Below, piece after piece: positions 5,512 to 8,739 of a stretch of 8,739 bases of DNA. The DNA is taken from the NCBI RefSeq assembly GCF_002413825.1, contig NZ_DHXT01000166.1, forward strand, positions 1 through 8,739, given 5' to 3'. The DNA is from Rhodoferax sp. UBA5149. Lineage in GTDB: Bacteria > Pseudomonadota > Gammaproteobacteria > Burkholderiales > Burkholderiaceae_C. The notes under the pieces are model-generated. The model made no database searches. It was given only the letters and a program-made list of their open reading frames with translations, and was not told the DNA's origin. The first letter of the stretch is position 1; the number at the start of each line of letters is the position of its first letter. The position numbers and the translations under genes are program-made.

Positions 5512-6360
5512 ATGAATCCTACTTATATTTTGACTCTCTCATGCCCGGACCGCCTGGGGCTGGTCCACGCGGTGTCTGGTTTTTTGCTGGAGCGCGGCGG
5601 CAACATCGAGGAGGCGGCCCAGTACAACGACCATGACACCGGCCTGTTTTTCATGCGCGTTCAGTTTGCCTGCGCCCAGACGCCGCATGAGGACCTCAAG
5701 ACCCAGCTGAACCTGTTTGCGGCGCCCTTTCAGATGCAGTGGCGCTTGCACGCGCGGGCACAGCCGATGCGCGCGGTGATCATGGTCAGCAAGGAAGGCC
5801 ATTGCCTCAACGACCTGCTGTTTCGCTGGAAAAGCGGCTTGCTGGAGCTGGACATTCGCGCCATTATTTCCAACCACCGCGAGTTCTACCAACTGGCCGC
5901 CAGCTACAACGTGCCGTTTCATCATCTGCCGGTGACTGCCGCCAGCAAGGCGCAGGTGGAGGCCAAACAGTATGAAATCATTCAAACCGAAGACGCTGAA
6001 CTGGTGGTGCTGGCCCGCTACATGCAGGTGCTGAGCAACGACTTGTGCCGAAAGCTGTCGGGGCGCGCCATCAACATCCACCACTCCTTCCTGCCCAGCT
6101 TCAAAGGGGCCAAGCCCTATTACCAGGCGCATGACCGGGGCGTGAAACTGATTGGCGCCACCGCCCACTACGTGACCGCCGATCTGGACGAAGGCCCGAT
6201 CATTGAACAGGACGTGGCGCGCGTCGATCACAGCAAAACGGTGGACGATTTGACGACCTTGGGGCGCGACACCGAGAGCCAGGTGCTGGCCCGCGCCGTG
6301 AAGTGGCATTGCGAGCACCGGGTGCTGATCAACGGCCACAAAACAGTGATTTTCAAGTAG
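5512..6360 (+). CDS. purU: Formyltetrahydrofolate deformylase
   Basis: This 282-residue cytoplasmic enzyme hydrolyses 10-formyltetrahydrofolate to formate and tetrahydrofolate, balancing the one-carbon pool and supplying formate for PurT-dependent purine synthesis. Length matches E. coli PurU (280). An N-terminal ACT domain (about 5-80; YILTLSCPDRLGLVHAVSGF, then GGNIEEAAQY) is followed by the formyltransferase-like catalytic domain (about 86-282; RAVIMVSKEGHCLNDLL). The catalytic triad of this fold is visible: Asn188 and His190 in INIHHSFLPSFKGAKPY, and Asp226 in DLDEGPIIEQ. The ACT domain implies allosteric control; in E. coli Met activates and Gly inhibits. I start at ATG 5512 since it gives the family N-terminus; a TTG at 5476 would add 12 unconserved residues. 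No clear Shine-Dalgarno precedes the ATG. The gene ends 59 bp before the tandem-HD gene. Confidence 0.96.
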   Translation: MNPTYILTLSCPDRLGLVHAVSGFLLERGGNIEEAAQYNDHDTGLFFMRVQFACAQTPHEDLKTQLNLFAAPFQMQWRLHARAQPMRAVIMVSKEGHCLNDLLFRWKSGLLELDIRAIISNHREFYQLAASYNVPFHHLPVTAASKAQVEAKQYEIIQTEDAELVVLARYMQVLSNDLCRKLSGRAINIHHSFLPSFKGAKPYYQAHDRGVKLIGATAHYVTADLDEGPIIEQDVARVDHSKTVDDLTTLGRDTESQVLARAVKWHCEHRVLINGHKTVIFK

Positions 6361-6419
6361 TACCCGGACGAATTACCTACACTACAAGTCTCCTTGCCCC
6401 GAGTTTGAAAGTGACCGTC

Positions 6420-7661
6420 ATGCAAATCAACATTCGACAAATGGTCCTCACCGTTTCGAATGCCGTGGACTTGGTCGGTGTCAGCGATGTCTTTCATGGT
6501 CGGCGCGTGGGCATGATGGCGGTGGAATGTGCCAGGACGCTGGCCTGGGATACGCCCACCCAGCATCTGCTGTTCGACGCCGGTCTCTTGCACGACTGTG
6601 GCGTGTCATCCACCCGGGAGCACCGCAAGATCATCAATGAGCTGGAGTGGGAGGGCGCGAGTCTGCACTGCGAGAGTGGCTACGCCCTGCTGCATGACTT
6701 TGCGCCGCTGGCCCACCTGGCGCCCATCGTCCGCTACCACCATACGCGCTGGCAGGATATGGCCGCGCTTGGCATCGACCCCTTGGTCGCCCGCCATGCC
6801 AACCTGATTCATCTGGTGGACCGGGTGGATGCGCTGGCAACCCCCTACTATGGCGACGAATCGCTGCTGCTGCATGTCGGCGAGATCCGGGACTTGATCA
6901 ATCGCTTTCGCGAGGTGCTTTTTGCGCCCGATCTGGTCGACGCCTTTCTCGCGGCCAGCGCGCCGGAGGCGTTCTGGCTGCAGATGGATCCGGCCTACAT
7001 TCCCCAATACGTCGACGACATGGAAAGGTTCCGGGAGGTTCGGGCCGGCACGCTGGAGGAATTGAAACAATTTGCCTTTCTGATTGCCCGCGTCGTCGAC
7101 GCGAAGTCCCACTTCACGGCCGAGCACTCGCTGGGCGTGGCACGGCTGACGCGCTTCCTCGGGCAACAGGCCGGGCTGACCGGGAATCATCTCGACAAGC
7201 TGGAGATTGCGGCCCTCATGCACGACATCGGCAAGCTCCAGGTGCCCGACGAGTTGCTGGAAAGCACCGGCGCCTACTCGCCCGCCGAGCGCGCGGTCAT
7301 GAAGAAGCACAGCTTTGCCACCTACCAGATCCTGCGGCGGATTCGGGGCTTCGAGGAACTGGCCTTGTGGGCGGCGGAACACCATGAATCCCTCAACGGC
7401 CAGGGCTACCCCTTCCATCTCCAGGCGCGCGAGATTCCCCTGGAGGCGCGCATCATCAAGGTCGCCGACGTGTTTCAGGCCCTGGCCCAGCGCCGCCCCT
7501 ACCGGGCGCCCATGCCGGTGCCGGAGATTCTGACTATGCTGCGCAAGATGCAGGCCGACAACGAGGTGGACGGCGCCATTGTCGACACGGTGGCACGGCA
7601 TCTCGACGAATGCCGGGCGGCAGCGCTGGGGCCCAGCGCGCTATCAAAGCCCTTGTCCTAA
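6420..7661 (+). CDS. Tandem HD-domain protein with C-terminal HD-GYP phosphodiesterase domain
   Basis: A 413-residue cytoplasmic protein made of two HD-type metal-dependent phosphohydrolase units. The C-terminal one (about 215-385) is HD-GYP, the fold that degrades cyclic di-GMP: His236 (EHSLGVARL), His268-Asp269-Ile-Gly-Lys272, His297 (KKHSFATYQIL), His321-His322-Glu323 then NGQGYP (GYP at 329-331), Asp350 (KVADVFQAL) and RRPYR (358-362). All metal ligands appear present, so it is probably active. The N-terminal unit (about 15-145) repeats the pattern: His26 (FHGRRVG), His58-Asp59 (GLLHDCG), His83 (HCESGYALL), His107-His108 (RYHHTRW) and Asp137 (LVDRVDAL), but it has no GYP motif. A helical linker (150-215) joins them. 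No sensor, receiver or membrane segment is present. ATG at 6420 (MQINIRQMV) has a weak GAAAGTGA upstream; the frame is open back into purU but lacks plausible sequence. The natural substrate, c-di-GMP or another cyclic dinucleotide, is not decided by sequence. Confidence 0.9.
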   Translation: MQINIRQMVLTVSNAVDLVGVSDVFHGRRVGMMAVECARTLAWDTPTQHLLFDAGLLHDCGVSSTREHRKIINELEWEGASLHCESGYALLHDFAPLAHLAPIVRYHHTRWQDMAALGIDPLVARHANLIHLVDRVDALATPYYGDESLLLHVGEIRDLINRFREVLFAPDLVDAFLAASAPEAFWLQMDPAYIPQYVDDMERFREVRAGTLEELKQFAFLIARVVDAKSHFTAEHSLGVARLTRFLGQQAGLTGNHLDKLEIAALMHDIGKLQVPDELLESTGAYSPAERAVMKKHSFATYQILRRIRGFEELALWAAEHHESLNGQGYPFHLQAREIPLEARIIKVADVFQALAQRRPYRAPMPVPEILTMLRKMQADNEVDGAIVDTVARHLDECRAAALGPSALSKPLS

Positions 7662-7695
7662 CAGTCAGGCCGTCGGCCCGCTCTACGCTCCAGGC

Positions 7696-8487
7696 TCAGG
7701 ATCCCGTGCTGGACGGCCGCTGCGTGTACTGCGCGTGGCGTTTCTCCAGAAAGGCCTGAATGCCTTCCTGGGCGTCGGGCGTCATGGCGGCCGAGGCCAT
7801 CAACTCGGCGGCGAAGCGGTAGGCCTGATCCTGCGCCATGTCCACCTGTTGGTAAAAGCCCTGTTTACCCATCGCCTTGGACAACGCGCTGCCGCGGCTG
7901 GCCCGGTTGATCAAATCCAGGGTGGCGGCGTCCAGCTGGTCGGCCGGCACGGCCTTGTTGATCAGGCCCCACTGGGCGGCGGTGGCGGCATCGATCGGGT
8001 CACCGGTGAGTGCCATCTCCAGCGCCCGCTTGCGGCCCACATTGCGCGCCACCGCCACCAGCGGCGTATGACAGAACAGGCCCGCCTTGCCACCCGGAAT
8101 GGCGAACGTGGCGCTGTCGGCGGCCACCGCCAGATCGCAGGTCGCCACCAGCTGGCAGCCGGCCGCCGTGGCCAGCGCATGCACCCTGGCAATCACCGGC
8201 TGCGGCATCGCCTGCACGGCGTCCATCATCTCGGTGCAAACGTTAAACAGTTCGTGCGCCTGCGCCAGCGTGGCGCCCGCCATGTCGCCAAAATTGTGGC
8301 CGGCGCTGAAGACCGGGCCATTGGCCGCCAGAATCACCCCCAGCGCGTCGCTCTGCGCCACCGCACGCAGGGCCTGGGTCAACTCCAGCATGACATTCAT
8401 GGCCAGCGCATTGCGCTTCTCGGGCCGATTCAGGGTGATCGTGGTGATAGCGCCTTCGGAGGTAAGCAGCAAGTGTTGGTAGTTCAT
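7696..8487 (-). CDS. Enoyl-CoA hydratase/isomerase (crotonase) family protein, ECHDC3-like
   Basis: A 263-residue crotonase-fold protein, of the normal family length, expected to bind an acyl-CoA thioester. It has the N-terminal strand ITTITLNRPEKRNALAM (14-30), the CoA/oxyanion-hole segment GPVFSAGHNFGDM (57-69), the second oxyanion segment ALATAAGCQLVATCDLAVA (104-122), ALTGDPIDAATAAQWGLIN (159-177) and a C-terminal helix EGIQAFLEKR. In rat mitochondrial enoyl-CoA hydratase the catalytic acids are Glu144 (GGCE) and Glu164 (QPE); the aligned positions here are Gln112 (GCQ) and Gly132 (IPGG). So ordinary hydratase activity is doubtful. The 'FSAGH' and 'AGCQL' motifs resemble the ECHDC3-type branch, whose substrate is unsettled. 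ATG at 8487 gives the expected N-terminus MNYQHLLL; no good ribosome site is seen. It lies 27 bp downstream of the psd end on the same strand, likely co-transcribed. Confidence 0.92.
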   Translation of the reverse strand: MNYQHLLLTSEGAITTITLNRPEKRNALAMNVMLELTQALRAVAQSDALGVILAANGPVFSAGHNFGDMAGATLAQAHELFNVCTEMMDAVQAMPQPVIARVHALATAAGCQLVATCDLAVAADSATFAIPGGKAGLFCHTPLVAVARNVGRKRALEMALTGDPIDAATAAQWGLINKAVPADQLDAATLDLINRASRGSALSKAMGKQGFYQQVDMAQDQAYRFAAELMASAAMTPDAQEGIQAFLEKRHAQYTQRPSSTGS

Positions 8488-8514
8488 GGGGCCATTGTGG
8501 CAGCCCGGCCACGC

Positions 8515-8739
8515 CTAGACAAGCTGCCGGCTGGCCATGGCCTCGCCCAGGCGAATCGCAGCGGCGGGCGACCAGGCCGGGTTGAACTGCAGCGGGCCCT
8601 TGGGGAACAGCATCACGACGGTGGAGCCCAGCAAGAAGCGGCCCATTTCCTGGCCCTGACGCAACGGCACCGGCTGCTCGTCATAGCGCCACTCGCGCAG
8701 CTGGCCGCCGCGCTCCGCGTTCACCACGCCGTGCCACAC
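8515..8739 (-). CDS. psd: Phosphatidylserine decarboxylase proenzyme, C-terminal end (runs off right edge)
   Basis: The last 74 visible residues belong to phosphatidylserine decarboxylase, the inner-membrane enzyme that makes phosphatidylethanolamine. The key segment is GQEMGRFLLGSTVVMLFPKGP at visible residues 29-49: the Leu-Gly-Ser-Thr motif (37-40) is the self-cleavage site, where the chain is cut between Gly and Ser and the Ser becomes the pyruvoyl prosthetic group of the small alpha chain. The alpha chain would therefore start at visible Ser39 and be 36 residues long, normal for the family. The frame is open at the right edge, so most of the beta chain lies outside the window. The stop codon is TAG, 27 bp before the crotonase gene on the same strand. 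What remains looks intact, with no sign of truncation at the 3' end. Confidence 0.93.
   Translation of the reverse strand: MWHGVVNAERGGQLREWRYDEQPVPLRQGQEMGRFLLGSTVVMLFPKGPLQFNPAWSPAAAIRLGEAMASRQLV

Noticed and set aside
6606..7601. A 331-codon open frame on the minus strand opposite the tandem-HD gene
   Set aside because: The sense strand carries all HD-GYP motifs; the antisense frame is a codon-bias shadow with no family resemblance.
7638..7647. GCGCTATCAA near the end of the tandem-HD gene as a third full repeat copy
   Set aside because: Only this 10-mer is shared; the second palindrome arm (ATAG) is absent, so it is at most a decayed fragment.
1..8739. A defence island, CRISPR array, toxin-antitoxin pair, integron or prophage segment
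   Set aside because: No direct-repeat array, nuclease, integrase, transposase or toxin motif was found, and gene order and composition look like core chromosome.

Overview
The window looks like an ordinary chromosomal stretch of a high-GC betaproteobacterium, most likely Comamonadaceae (Polaromonas/Rhodoferax/Acidovorax type). This rests on the high-GC codon use, on betaproteobacterial families such as DUF3567 and DUF3108, and on short AT-rich CTAT/ATAG palindromes of a kind I recall as dispersed repeats in that family. The genus is inference. No rRNA, tRNA, CRISPR array, insertion sequence, phage gene or plasmid function was recognised.

Layout. Bases 1-1316 (minus strand) hold a small DUF2946 membrane-anchored protein followed by the N-terminal 286 residues of a TonB-dependent outer-membrane receptor, which runs off the left edge; this looks like a metal or metal-chelate uptake pair. 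Divergent from it is a 117-residue DksA/TraR-type zinc-finger protein (1431-1784). It converges, across a hairpin terminator region, on a fumarylacetoacetate-hydrolase-family enzyme on the minus strand (1857-2903). A 113-bp divergent intergenic region then leads into a plus-strand run: a DUF3108 periplasmic protein (3017-4078), DUF3567 (4178-4489), a ChaN-type haem-binding lipoprotein (4526-5401), formyltetrahydrofolate deformylase PurU (5512-6360) and a tandem-HD protein whose second domain is HD-GYP (6420-7661). Convergent with that, on the minus strand, are a crotonase-fold protein lacking both usual catalytic glutamates (7696-8487) and, 27 bp upstream of it, the C-terminal end of phosphatidylserine decarboxylase (8515 to the right edge).

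The genes are mostly independent housekeeping or regulatory functions: one-carbon/purine metabolism, phospholipid synthesis, possible metal or haem handling, and cyclic-dinucleotide turnover. I see no evidence for a coherent new multi-gene system. The points most worth a second look are the double-HD protein, the crotonase with substituted active site, the DUF2946-receptor pair, and a palindromic repeat embedded in the 3' part of the ChaN-like reading frame. No gene-free stretch exceeds about 115 bases; the four largest gaps (1317-1430, 2904-3016, 4079-4177, 5402-5511) hold only short candidate regulatory or terminator structures.
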